From positions 1 through 64,000 of the forward strand of contig NZ_ADGX01000024.1 in the NCBI RefSeq assembly GCF_000177675.1: a stretch of 64,000 nucleotides of DNA, given 5' to 3'. The position numbers and the translations under genes were made by a program. A model generated the notes under the pieces. That model was not told where the DNA came from and ran no database searches. It saw only the letters and a list, made by a program, of their open reading frames with translations. Numbering within the stretch: position 1 is the first letter of the stretch; every line of letters starts with the position of its first letter. Origin of the DNA: Parafrankia sp. EUN1f. Its GTDB lineage: Bacteria > Actinomycetota > Actinomycetes > Frankiales > Frankiaceae. Positions 8,640-17,106 of the stretch are shown here, piece by piece.

Positions 8640-9012
8640 TCCCGACTGAGATCACAGATCACGGCGAGCGGGAACGGTGTCGTCATGTCCCGGAACAGGT
8701 CCAGCATCGAGCAGCGCGCCGCGGAGGTAACGGTTGTGGCGGCGAGTGTGTCGAGGTTGTCGTGCCGGCGGCGCAGGGCACGGGGGCGAACCCGGCTGCC
8801 ACCAGCCTGCGAAGCTGGCCATGACGCGGGTCACCGATGTTGATCGGCGAGCCGAAGAACTCGTTGAGGTCGGGACTGAAATCGTTGACTGACAAACTGC
8901 CGTGACCGGAGCAGGAGTCCGCCGGACGGTGGGAGGCATCGACGACCCCGTTGCGGAGTACCAGTCGCGTCCAGGAGTTCGCCGAGTTGTTCATCGGCGA
9001 ATTTGCCCCCAT
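8640..9012 (-). pseudogene. Cytochrome P450 remnant
   Basis: Two minus-strand pieces match one P450 in order. The first (9012 down to about 8760) reads VLRNGVVDASHRPADS, then NEFFGSPINIGDPRHGQLRRLVAAGF, the B-C region with the DPRHxxLRRLV motif. The second, in another frame from about 8707, reads DLFRDMTTPFPLAVICDL, the E-F region motif. The I-helix, ExxR and heme-Cys parts are missing and the frame is broken, so this is a decayed fragment. No matching sequence was seen upstream of 9012. It resembles the actinobacterial P450s that carry FGxMINxDDPRH. Confidence 0.75.
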
Positions 9013-9300
9013 CGATCCTTTCCAGCGCCATCAAACACGGCATTTCCCAGTTCCGCGGTCACCCGCGGCCTGTGCTGCCCCGGCCCGTGCTGTCCCGGGG
9101 CGTCCACTCGGCTGGCGCGGTCGCTTTCGGGCGTGTCCCGCCGGCGCATTCCGTTCGAGGAGCCGGGACTTCCTCGCCGATGCCGTCACCTGGATGTGAC
9201 CGCTGCACCCCCAGATCCACCAGGAGGAGTTCGGATACCTGGCTGGAGACCATCGCTCTGCTGCAGGGTTGCGGATGGCTGCGCGGGTTGGTGCTCGTCG
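9013..9300. other. Spacer without a recognisable gene
   Basis: No frame in this 288-bp stretch gives a recognisable protein. It separates the P450 remnant from the stop codon of the Wzy-like gene on the minus strand. Confidence 0.4.
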
Positions 9301-10689
9301 TCAGACGCCGCGCTGGGCCGGGGTCAGTGCAGCGGGGAAGGCGGGATCGATCTGGGCCGTGACTCGCGGGCGGTTCCAGCGTTCGTCCTCGGGCGTCGCG
9401 GTGAACCAGGACACGAGGAGCATGCCCAGTGTGGTCACGACGGGGCTGAGGAGACCGCCTGACAGCACGCTGTAGAAGACGATGACCGATCCGGAGAGGA
9501 CGAACGACGGCGAGCCACGTACGAACATGGAGAGGACGAAGGCCAGGAAGGCGACCGTCCCGACCACGCCGTATTCCAGGATGATCTTGGGTAGGAGCGC
9601 GTAGTTCAGCGGCAGGCTGGTCCGGAGGAAGAACTCGATCGCGTCGCGGTCGGCGAATCCGGGGCCGGAGCCGAAGAGGACGGTGACCGGATCCTTGTCC
9701 AGCGCGTCCCAGGTCCTGGTGTAGGGCTGGACGAACCGCAGGCTTCCGCTGGAGTTGTTCGAGGAGGTCTCGGTCGCTCGTTCGGCGAAGATGCTCGCCG
9801 CCGGGGTGAAGCTGAGGACCAGCACGACGATGGCGACGCCGACGAAGGCCGTGGTCGCGAACCGGGCACCCTTGTGCACCGAGAGCAGTACCAGGGCGGC
9901 GGCGAGCAGCACGACGCCGGTTCCGGAGACCGTCGAGAGCAGGGCCAGCACGTAGAGGACGTAGCGCCACCAGTTGCCGGAGCGGAGCACGCAGACGACC
10001 AGGCCGAACGCCAGGAACTGCGAGCAGAACGACGGCTCCAGGCAGATGAAGGCGTTCGACTTGTAGAGGTGCGATCCGTACTGCACCGGGTAGCTGGTGT
10101 TGAACCCGTGCATCCGGAAGTTGTCGGGAACGACCTGCTTCAGGACGTCCGTGTACTGCCAGCCGACGAGCTGGATGGCGAACTGGAAGATCGCGATCCC
10201 GGCCAGGATCGTCGTCAGCGTCACGAACCGGTCGAGCACCCGGGGGAAGATCGACTTGGCGTCGCTCGGAGCGAGGCCGAAGCACAGTGGCACATACGTG
10301 GCGAACAGGAGGATAAGCGAGGTGATCGCGCTGTCGTCCAGCTCGCGCAGGAACGAGACCAGCGCGGCCGCGCAGCAGGCGGTCATCGCCAGGAGATAGG
10401 CGCGCACGCGGCCGACGTTCACCTGGATGTCGCCGTGGCTCATCATCACGATGACACCGACGATGGTGATCGGCAGGATGAGCTGCAGCTGGGCGCCTGC
10501 GACCGGGATGGCGATCCGCTGCAGGAAGATATTCGCGCAGAGCAGGATCGTCAGTGTCTTGAGGATCCGTGCGTTGCGTGGATCCTCGGCGGCCACCTCG
10601 GCGGTGGGGATCACCCAGGAGCGTGGAATCCTCGTGGTGAGGGTGGTGGTGACCACCTGTTCCCGCCCCCGTTTCTGCCGCATCGGCAT
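9301..10689 (-). CDS. O-antigen ligase/polymerase (Wzy/WaaL)-like membrane protein
   Basis: Taken from ATG 10689 (462 residues); GTG 10656 with GGGGCGGG before it is an alternative, and the frame is open to 10893 but Arg-rich there. About 11 hydrophobic helices and one large extracytoplasmic loop (around VVPDNFRMHGFNTSYPVQYGS) are typical of Wzy polymerases and WaaL/O-antigen ligases. GSGPGFADRDAIEF followed by ALLPKIILEYGVVGTVAF matches the C-terminal region seen in many Wzy_C proteins. It probably polymerises or ligates the repeat units exported by the flippase. It stands alone on the minus strand, divergent from the GH26 gene. Confidence 0.75.
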   Translation of the reverse strand: MPMRQKRGREQVVTTTLTTRIPRSWVIPTAEVAAEDPRNARILKTLTILLCANIFLQRIAIPVAGAQLQLILPITIVGVIVMMSHGDIQVNVGRVRAYLLAMTACCAAALVSFLRELDDSAITSLILLFATYVPLCFGLAPSDAKSIFPRVLDRFVTLTTILAGIAIFQFAIQLVGWQYTDVLKQVVPDNFRMHGFNTSYPVQYGSHLYKSNAFICLEPSFCSQFLAFGLVVCVLRSGNWWRYVLYVLALLSTVSGTGVVLLAAALVLLSVHKGARFATTAFVGVAIVVLVLSFTPAASIFAERATETSSNNSSGSLRFVQPYTRTWDALDKDPVTVLFGSGPGFADRDAIEFFLRTSLPLNYALLPKIILEYGVVGTVAFLAFVLSMFVRGSPSFVLSGSVIVFYSVLSGGLLSPVVTTLGMLLVSWFTATPEDERWNRPRVTAQIDPAFPAALTPAQRGV

Positions 10690-11119
10690 GTCTGGCCTGC
10701 GCCGCGCCGCACACCGCCCGCATCGCTTCGGCTGGCTGGCGACCCGCCCGATCGACCCGTCGGGGCAGTGGGTTGACGGCTGCGTTGCCGCTGCGGGTGA
10801 CCGGCGTCGGCCCGGAGCGACAGTGTATCGGTGGGCGAAATGCGACCTCGTGGCGGCCGCTGCGGGCCCCGCGCGACCAGGTATGGTTAGCAAACCTCAC
10901 GTGGCGTCATTGTTGCGACAGGTAATACTAGTAGTACGTGTCGTGATGATCGGGAGGGGGGAAGTGGGGGATCTGGTCCCCCGGGGTGTCGCGGAGCCGA
11001 CTGTCGCCGCTCGCGGGAACCCTCCGTCCTTGGCGCTCCGTTAGGCGGGCGCGTTGGTGCCGGCGTGCGCATCAAATGATCTTCGGGCGTCATTGTGCGC
11101 CGGCGATGGAGGTGGGGGC
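10690..11119. other. Divergent spacer between the Wzy-like and GH26 genes
   Basis: About 430 bp that should contain both promoters. It includes a near-palindrome at 10922-10937 in an AT-richer stretch. No clean -35/-10 pair was assigned. Confidence 0.4.
10922..10937. promoter_or_regulatory. 16-bp near-palindrome in divergent promoter region
   Basis: GTAATACTAGTAGTAC is 14/16 self-complementary and centred on ACTAGT. Lying between divergent polysaccharide genes, it is a candidate operator for coordinate control. No binding protein is known. Confidence 0.35.
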
Positions 11120-12247
11120 ATGGACGGTGGGGGTTCCAGGCGGCCTGGCGCGGAGCGGTCCGCGTGGTCGGTCGTGCCGCCGGACACCGGTGCGACCCCG
11201 CATCGGCAGCGCCGGCAGCGTCGGCTGCTCCTGCTCGGTGCGGCCAGCGCGGCCCTTGCCGTGGTCCTGCTGGCCGTGGCTGTCATCGTCTTCACCGGCG
11301 GCGACGAGGACGTTCCCGCGACCCATCCCACCACCACCGGCGTGAGCTGGACGTCGGGCGCCAACGCCAACCCGCCGAACGACCTCGCGTCCTGGGAGGC
11401 CTGGGTGGGTCGTCCCACCGACGTCGCCGTCGTCTTCACCGCCCGGACGAACTGGCAGACGATCACCCAGGCGGACTGGCCGATGTCCGACTTCCGCCCC
11501 GAGACCTATCCGGGGCAGCTCTCGATCGCCCAGCCGCTGCTGGCGAAGGGGAGCAGCGAGGCGGCCTGCGCGGCGGGCGCATACGACAGCCACTGGCGTG
11601 ACTTCGGCGCCACCCTGGTCCGCAACGGCAGGCCGGACGCGATCGTCCGGCTCGGCTGGGAGTTCAACGGAGACTGGTTCGACCCCTGGCTTCCCAAGGA
11701 CACCGGCACCTGGAAGGTCTGTTTCACCCGCGCCGCCGCCGCGATCCGGTCGACCGCCCCGCAGGTGCAGATCGAATGGGACATGACCGCCCATCGCGAC
11801 ACGATGGAGAACGGCGACAACGTGTGGGAGGCCTACCCCGGAGACGACGTCGTCGACATCATCGGCATCGACGCCTACGACAGCTCGCCGGCCTCCCTGA
11901 ACCAGAAGATCTTCAACCAGCAGTGCAACCGCGCGTCGGGTGTGTGCACCGTGGCGAAGTTCGCGCGCGAGCACGGCAAGAAACTCGCCGTTCCGGAGTG
12001 GGGCCTGGACCGCCGCGCCAGCGCCGGTGGCGGTGCCGACAACCCGTTCTACATCGAGAAGATGTACGAGTTCTTCGTCGCCAACCAGGACATCCTCGCC
12101 TACGAGGCCTACTACAGTGCCTCACCGTCCGAGGAGGAGAACGTCGCCTCGTCCCTGCACAACCCGGCGACGAACCCGAACAGCGCCAAGCGCTATCTCG
12201 AGCTCTTCGGCGGCCCGAAGGTGGCCGCCACCGGTACCGGATCGTGA
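11120..12247 (+). CDS. Membrane-anchored GH26-type glycoside hydrolase
   Basis: The start is ATG 11120, behind GGAGGTGGGGGC (375 residues). A short basic cytosolic segment is followed by one transmembrane helix at about 36-58 and an extracytoplasmic domain. RLGWEFNGDW (Glu181) and VPEWGL (Glu293) are the acid/base and nucleophile motifs of clan GH-A family 26 (mannanase-like) enzymes, with DIIGIDAYD between them. Four Cys in the domain could form disulfides. It is paralogous to the domain encoded at 17955-20129. It probably trims or processes the locus's own polysaccharide at the cell surface; the substrate is unknown. Confidence 0.82.
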   Translation: MDGGGSRRPGAERSAWSVVPPDTGATPHRQRRQRRLLLLGAASAALAVVLLAVAVIVFTGGDEDVPATHPTTTGVSWTSGANANPPNDLASWEAWVGRPTDVAVVFTARTNWQTITQADWPMSDFRPETYPGQLSIAQPLLAKGSSEAACAAGAYDSHWRDFGATLVRNGRPDAIVRLGWEFNGDWFDPWLPKDTGTWKVCFTRAAAAIRSTAPQVQIEWDMTAHRDTMENGDNVWEAYPGDDVVDIIGIDAYDSSPASLNQKIFNQQCNRASGVCTVAKFAREHGKKLAVPEWGLDRRASAGGGADNPFYIEKMYEFFVANQDILAYEAYYSASPSEEENVASSLHNPATNPNSAKRYLELFGGPKVAATGTGS

Positions 12248-12261
12248 GCCGGTACCGGTGG
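12228..12261. terminator. Perfect 13-bp hairpin overlapping the GH26 stop codon
   Basis: Arms 12228-12240 and 12249-12261 are exact complements with an 8-nt loop that contains the TGA stop. It lies between convergent genes and can serve both strands. Confidence 0.7.
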
Positions 12262-12288
12262 TGCCGCCAGCAGCGCCAGGTGCCGGCG

Positions 12289-13152
12289 CTAGTAGCTTTT
12301 CAGCGCGGGCCGCAGATGCAGCTCGGTGACCTCGGCGGTGCGGGGGAGCTGCACGAGGTAGGTGACGAGGTCGGCTACATCCTCGGCCTGGATCAGCAGC
12401 TCGGGGCGGTAGCTGCGCCCCTCCCGCTCGAAGATCGCCTCCTGGCGGGGGGTCGCCGTCCGACCCAGGTGGATGGTCACGACCCTGATGCCGTCGGAGT
12501 TGATCTCCTGGCGCAGGCTGTCCGCGACGGCGCGCATCGCGTGCTGCGTCGCCGCGAACTGACTGGTCCCGGCACCCGCGCGGACACCCTGCGACGAGTT
12601 CATGACCACCACGTCCGCACCGGCGGGTGCGGCACCGCCGTCGCCGTCGCCGTCGAGGGCGGCCGCGGCGCGTAGCGCGGGGAGCAGCCGCTGCGTCAGG
12701 ACGAACGGCCCGCGGACGTTCGCGGCGTACTGCGCGTCGAAGTCGTCGACGGAGGCGTCCTCGACCCGGGAGTTGAGGTAGCCGCCGGCGCTGTGGACGA
12801 GCAGGTGAACGTGGCCGTACCGGACGACGGTGTCCGCGGCGAACCGTTCCACCGCGGCGGTGTCGGTCAGGTCGAGCCGGACGGGCACCAGCGATCCGCT
12901 GGAGGGAAGCGCCGTGGCCTCCTTGCCGAGGGCGTCCAGGCGGGCCTGGTCCCGGCCCAGCGCCAGCACGGTCGCGCCGTCACCGGCCAGCCGGGCGGCG
13001 ACCGCGCGGCCGATGCCGCTCGACGCACCGGTGACCACCGCCACCCGGCCGGCCAGCGGACCGGTGGCGACGGCCGCGAGCGCCGGCGACGGCTCGGGCT
13101 CCGGCGACGGCTCGGGCTCGGGCGAAGGGTTCGGCGCTGCGTCGCCGCTCAC
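12289..13152 (-). CDS. SDR-fold protein lacking the catalytic Tyr and Lys
   Basis: A 287-residue short-chain dehydrogenase fold. After a PEPEPSP-repeat leader, TGASSGIG at 41-48 binds the dinucleotide; there is also a SAGGY segment. Where YxxxK is expected the sequence is QFAATQHA: Phe199 and Gln203 replace the catalytic Tyr and Lys. The Ser is kept in MNSSQG. Cofactor binding is therefore likely retained but not classical oxidoreduction. The GTG start overlaps the upstream dioxygenase stop by 4 bp (GTGA), so translation is coupled. It is the last gene of the minus-strand operon 17211-12289. Confidence 0.85.
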   Translation of the reverse strand: MSGDAAPNPSPEPEPSPEPEPSPALAAVATGPLAGRVAVVTGASSGIGRAVAARLAGDGATVLALGRDQARLDALGKEATALPSSGSLVPVRLDLTDTAAVERFAADTVVRYGHVHLLVHSAGGYLNSRVEDASVDDFDAQYAANVRGPFVLTQRLLPALRAAAALDGDGDGGAAPAGADVVVMNSSQGVRAGAGTSQFAATQHAMRAVADSLRQEINSDGIRVVTIHLGRTATPRQEAIFEREGRSYRPELLIQAEDVADLVTYLVQLPRTAEVTELHLRPALKSY

Positions 13153-14075
13153 GAGGTCGGCTGGTGGTCGTAGACGAGGATGGCGTCCGGCAGCGGGGGA
13201 GCCTCGTCGTAGCTGAGGCAGAGGTCCTCGGGGATGCGGCTCAGGTCGGTGCCGCGCAGGTAGTCACGCATCGTCGTGCCGGTGCATTCCGAGTCGACGT
13301 TGGGCGCGCCCACGTGGTTCACGACATCGTCGAAATGGACAGTGCGGAAGTCGATGCTGAACCGGGTGCGGCCGGAGTTGTTCGGTACCGAGGAGTGCAA
13401 CTGGTTGGCGGAGAAGACGAGCATGCCGCCGGGGGGCGCGATTACCCGCGTCTGCGGGAAGATCTCGACCTCCTCCTCGGGCTTGGGCTGCACCCGGGTG
13501 TCGGACTTGATGTGCTTGGCGGCCGACGCGCGGTTCGTCTTGTTCCACTCGTAGTAGTTGTAGGTGCGCGAGCCGTTCTTCACGCCCTGGCCGAAGTAGC
13601 GGGGGTGGAAGGCCAGTCCGTTCTCGGGCACGATGTCGAAGATCGGCATCCACCAGTTGAGCTGGCAGAACGGCGCCGAGTACCAGGTGTCGCGGTGCGG
13701 GTGGAACGCGTAGGCGATACCCGAGGTGAGGTAGTCGTCACTCGTCGACGTCCGCAGCCGCGGGACGTCGAAATAGGTCTTGGAGATGTCGCAGCCCAGC
13801 TCGGCGAGCATCGCCGGGATGAGCTCCTTGCAGGTCGGGTGGTGGATGAACCGCGGCTTCAGCTCGGCGAGCAGGGCCGCGTACTCCTCGACCGGCATGT
13901 GGTACTGCGCGGTCTCGGGATCCAGGTCGCCGAACGCGTCCCGGATGAGCTCCCTGGTGAACTCGACGAACGCGGTGGTGCTGGGCCGCGGCGAGTAGAC
14001 GAAGAGCTCGCCCTCGTAGAGCTTGGCCCGCCGGTCGTCGTCAGACAGCGCTGAGTCGAACAGCACTGTGCTCAT
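13149..14075 (-). CDS. PhyH-like Fe(II)/2-oxoglutarate dioxygenase
   Basis: 308 residues. HPHRDTW gives the metal-binding H127-x-D129 pair; the distal His lies in NQLHSSVPN (about 227), followed by the 2-oxoglutarate-binding Arg of SGRTRFSIDFR. This is the jelly-roll facial triad of phytanoyl-CoA-dioxygenase-type hydroxylases. Conserved aromatic patches (QLNWWMPIF, YNYYEWNK) are typical of sugar- or small-molecule-hydroxylating members. Its start overlaps the end of the cytidylyltransferase gene by 35 bp. It probably hydroxylates a nucleotide-linked or glycan-linked group made by this operon; the substrate is unknown. Confidence 0.78.
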   Translation of the reverse strand: MSTVLFDSALSDDDRRAKLYEGELFVYSPRPSTTAFVEFTRELIRDAFGDLDPETAQYHMPVEEYAALLAELKPRFIHHPTCKELIPAMLAELGCDISKTYFDVPRLRTSTSDDYLTSGIAYAFHPHRDTWYSAPFCQLNWWMPIFDIVPENGLAFHPRYFGQGVKNGSRTYNYYEWNKTNRASAAKHIKSDTRVQPKPEEEVEIFPQTRVIAPPGGMLVFSANQLHSSVPNNSGRTRFSIDFRTVHFDDVVNHVGAPNVDSECTGTTMRDYLRGTDLSRIPEDLCLSYDEAPPLPDAILVYDHQPTS

Positions 14076-14808
14076 CTGGTTCTCCCTCGTCCTGGACGTG
14101 TTTGAGAAGGAGCCGGGCGAGGTCGAGCTCTTCCGGCGTCGTGACGTGGATGTTGGCCGGCTCGCCGTCGAGGACGACGATCCGTCCGCCGGAGTCGGCG
14201 ACCATGGCCGAGTCCTCGACGGCCTCGGCCGCGTCGGCGTGCACCGCCCGCAGCGCCGACGCCCGGAACGCGTGCGGCGTCTGCACCAGCCGGTGGGTCT
14301 CCCGCGGTAGGGAGGCGCCCGCGACCAGATCGGTTCCGCCGTTCGCCCCGATGTGCGGGGCGACCTCCTTGACGACCTCGGTCAGCGGCAGCCCGGGGAC
14401 GGCGCCGTCAGCGCCGGCGCGCACCGCCGCGACCACCGCGCGGTACAGCGCCGGGGTGGCGAGGGGGTGCGCGGCGTCCGTCACCACGATGACCTCGGCG
14501 TCGGCGGGAACAGCCGCGAGCCCGGCCCGCACCGAGTCGGCGCGCATCGCGCCGCCGGGCACCGCCAGGACACCGGCCGGCGGTGTCCACCGCTCCAGCA
14601 GGTGCTGGGGTAGCACGACGACGACTCCGTCACAGGCGAGGCCGGCGGCGCGCACCGGGTGGGCGACGAGTGGCCGGCCACCGAGGTCGGCGAACTGCTT
14701 CGGGCCACCGAAGCGGGTGCCGCCACCGGCCGCCAGCACGATCGCCCAGGCCGGACCGGACGGGTCGGCCGACCCGTCCCGGCCCGTGGTCGGGGTGACG
14801 ACGTCCAT
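14041..14808 (-). CDS. IspD/TarI-family cytidylyltransferase
   Basis: 255 residues from ATG 14808, two bases after the preceding stop. It has the CTP-binding signature AIVLAAGGGTRFGGPKQF, then VTDAAHP where canonical IspD has DAARP, then QTPHAFRASALRAVHADA and a C-terminal NIHVTTPEELDLA segment. The family makes CDP-methylerythritol (IspD) or CDP-ribitol and similar alcohols (TarI). The isoprenoid enzyme is usually encoded beside ispF or carD, so its place in a polysaccharide operon favours a CDP-activated polyol or modified sugar for the cell surface. That assignment is inference. Confidence 0.8.
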   Translation of the reverse strand: MDVVTPTTGRDGSADPSGPAWAIVLAAGGGTRFGGPKQFADLGGRPLVAHPVRAAGLACDGVVVVLPQHLLERWTPPAGVLAVPGGAMRADSVRAGLAAVPADAEVIVVTDAAHPLATPALYRAVVAAVRAGADGAVPGLPLTEVVKEVAPHIGANGGTDLVAGASLPRETHRLVQTPHAFRASALRAVHADAAEAVEDSAMVADSGGRIVVLDGEPANIHVTTPEELDLARLLLKHVQDEGEPDEHSAVRLSAV

Positions 14809-14810
14809 GC

Positions 14811-16193
14811 TCAACCGATCACGACCGAGGCCGCGGACGCCCCCGCCAGGGATACCCCTGCCAGGGCCTCGGGCGGCCGTGCCACCGGCGGTTCCTCGAC
14901 CAGCAGGCCCACTCCGGCCAGTGCGTCCGCCGCGTTGGCGACCGCGTCGAAGGGCAGGTCGGCGCGCTCGGCGATGTCGAGCAGGCCGCGGGTGCCGTCG
15001 GCCAGGTTGAGCACCCACAGCAACCCCATCTCGATCGACGCGCGGTTCATCGTCGCGCCGATCGAGCGGTAGAGCCCACGCCGGCCGAGCTGCGGCTCGC
15101 CGTAGGGGGAGGTGTTGCGCCAGACCCGGTCGGCCTCGCAGATCTCGATCGTGCGCCGCAGGATCGCGAACGAGTCGGCCAGCGACTCCGGCGTCACGAA
15201 CTCGAGGTTGTCGGCCGAGGTGTGGTATTCCGGGTACTCGCCGTGCTGGCTACGACCGAACCGGCCGACCGGCAGGTCGAAGCCGGGCGAGCAGAACTGG
15301 CGCTCGTCGTACCCGTACGGGGAGAAGTCCACGACCCGGTGCGGACGTCCCGTCTCGGCGAGCGCGCGTGCCGTGGCCCGATCGATGATCGCGTCGCCGC
15401 GCCGGCTGCGCTTGTAGGTCGGAGCACCGCGGTCGCCCAGGCCGGTGAGCACCAGGCCGTGCCGGATCCGCCCGACCACGCCCGGGTTGAGTGCCAGCCA
15501 GGTGATGGAACCGATCGTCCCGGGAATGAACAGCAGCCGGTAGGTGTACCGGCGTTCCCGGGCGGCCAGCGCGGCGGCCAGCTCGATCGCCACCGCGATG
15601 CCGGACGAGTTGTCGTTGGCCATCGCGGGGTGGCACAGGTGCGTGGTGACGAGGAACTCCTCGTCACTGGTGCCCGGCAGGACGATCTCGCCGTAGGTCA
15701 GCGAGCCATCCGTGAGCGAGGTGTCGATCTCCACCTGGTACTCGCCGTCGGGCAGCGCCGCGAGCTGGCGGTCGCTCAGGCAGAACCCCCAGGCGTCGTT
15801 GTAGTACGAGGTCCGGTAGGGAACCCAGTCCGGCCGGTCCGGCATCGAGTAGAGGTGGTGGCGCAGCTCGTCCAGGGGCATCCTGGCCCGCATCGGGACG
15901 CTGTAGCCGAGCAGGTGCAGGGGGTTGTCCGCGGCGTCCAGGATGACCCGGCCGTCCGGCCCGATGAGCCGGGCGCCCGCGACGTTCCACTCCCGCGGGA
16001 TCGTCCAGTCGAGGACGGGCGTGCCCGTCGGTACCTCGTGCACAGTGAGCGGGACCTGGGCCGGCAGCGCCGCCCGCACCAGGTCCAGCGTCGCCCGGAC
16101 CCCGTTGCCGGTGATCGAGCGCATCGGTGGCATCAGGGCTGCGACGAGGTCGTACAGGCGGTGGCCCACCACGTCGCTCTCGGTGGTGCTCAT
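14811..16193 (-). CDS. DUF4910 (M28-like) aminopeptidase-type polysaccharide-locus protein
   Basis: 460 residues with the layout of DUF4910/DUF2172 proteins: an N-terminal insert domain (DWTIPREWNV), a central zinc aminopeptidase-like fold and a C-terminal winged helix (about 375-430). Metal ligands are visible in HLCHPAMANDNSSG (H185, D194) and GEYPEYHTSADN. Such proteins occur repeatedly in surface-polysaccharide clusters, but their substrate is not established; amidase action on an acylated or aminoacylated sugar is possible. The gene is second in the operon and ends 2 bp before the IspD-like start. Confidence 0.82.
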   Translation of the reverse strand: MSTTESDVVGHRLYDLVAALMPPMRSITGNGVRATLDLVRAALPAQVPLTVHEVPTGTPVLDWTIPREWNVAGARLIGPDGRVILDAADNPLHLLGYSVPMRARMPLDELRHHLYSMPDRPDWVPYRTSYYNDAWGFCLSDRQLAALPDGEYQVEIDTSLTDGSLTYGEIVLPGTSDEEFLVTTHLCHPAMANDNSSGIAVAIELAAALAARERRYTYRLLFIPGTIGSITWLALNPGVVGRIRHGLVLTGLGDRGAPTYKRSRRGDAIIDRATARALAETGRPHRVVDFSPYGYDERQFCSPGFDLPVGRFGRSQHGEYPEYHTSADNLEFVTPESLADSFAILRRTIEICEADRVWRNTSPYGEPQLGRRGLYRSIGATMNRASIEMGLLWVLNLADGTRGLLDIAERADLPFDAVANAADALAGVGLLVEEPPVARPPEALAGVSLAGASAASVVIG

Positions 16194-16260
16194 GGCTTCG
16201 CTGCCCGCTTCCTTCGGTGTCCGGTTCCTTCGGCGTCCGGCTTCTGATCGATCGGTCGGC

Positions 16261-17106
16261 TCAGTCGGCCCAGACCCGCCACGGCGCGGCGCCCGCGTCC
16301 CACAGCTGGTTGAGCTCGGTCCAGTCGCGGAAGGTGTCCATGCCCATCCAGAAGCCCTCGTGGGTGTGCAGGGTGAGCTGGTTGTCGCGGGCGAGCTGCT
16401 GCAGCGGGTGGCGCTCGAGCATGGTGGACGGATCGTCGTCGAGGTACTTGTCGACGAACTCGCGCTCGAAGACGAAGTAGCCGCCGCTCACCCACCCGGT
16501 CGCCGGGGGCTTCTCGGCGAACTGGGTTACCGCGTTGCCCTCGGTGACCAGCTCGCCGTAGCGGCTGGAGGGCCGCACGCCGGTCACGGTGCCGATCCGG
16601 CCGGAGCGGACGTGGTCGGCGAGGACGTCGGCCACGTTGATGGCGCCGACACCGTCACCATAGGTGATCATGAAGCGGGGGGCGGTCAGGTACTGGGCAA
16701 CCCGCCGCAGCCGGGCACCCGTCCCGGTCAGCAGCCCGGTCTCGGCGAAGGTGACCTCCCAGTCCTCGTCGCCGGCGGTGTTGTGGAACTGCGGTGTGTG
16801 ATCGTCGGAGAGCTTCAGCGTGAAGTCCGCGACCTGCTGGCGATAGGCCAGGAAGTAGTTCTTGATCAGGTCGCTCTTGTAGCCGAGGCACAGTACGAAC
16901 TTGCGGAATCCGTAGTGTTCGTACGTCTTCATGATGTGCCAGAGCACGGGCTTCCCGCCGATGTCGACGAGGGGCTTGGGAAGCTTCTCGCTGGCTTCAC
17001 GCAGCCGGGTGCCCATGCCGCCGCAGAGGATGACGACAGGAATGTCACGTGGGTCGAGGCTCGCGGAGTCGGCCGCGGCGGCGGATCGGGTCGTGTCGGT
17101 CGTCAA
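16261..17106 (-). CDS. Glucose-1-phosphate cytidylyltransferase-like protein (RfbF family)
   Basis: VVILCGGMGTRLREASEKLPKPLVDIGGKPVLWHIM is the nucleotidyltransferase signature, spread over about 36 residues. YEHYGFRKFVLCLGYKSDLIKNYF, ITYGDGVGAINVADV, FAEKP and GFWMGMDTFRDW match RfbF enzymes that make CDP-glucose from CTP and glucose-1-phosphate. TTG 17106 after GGGAGACG is the chosen start (281 residues); an ATG at 17211 would add 35 low-complexity residues without a ribosome site. As first gene of the minus-strand operon it would supply a CDP-hexose. No CDP-glucose dehydratase is in the window. Confidence 0.85.
   Translation of the reverse strand: MTTDTTRSAAAADSASLDPRDIPVVILCGGMGTRLREASEKLPKPLVDIGGKPVLWHIMKTYEHYGFRKFVLCLGYKSDLIKNYFLAYRQQVADFTLKLSDDHTPQFHNTAGDEDWEVTFAETGLLTGTGARLRRVAQYLTAPRFMITYGDGVGAINVADVLADHVRSGRIGTVTGVRPSSRYGELVTEGNAVTQFAEKPPATGWVSGGYFVFEREFVDKYLDDDPSTMLERHPLQQLARDNQLTLHTHEGFWMGMDTFRDWTELNQLWDAGAAPWRVWAD

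Noticed and set aside
9059..10900. 613-codon minus-strand frame overlapping the Wzy-like gene
   Set aside because: It lies in another frame of the same strand, is Arg/Pro/His-rich and has no membrane helices, while the chosen frame has a coherent polytopic protein.
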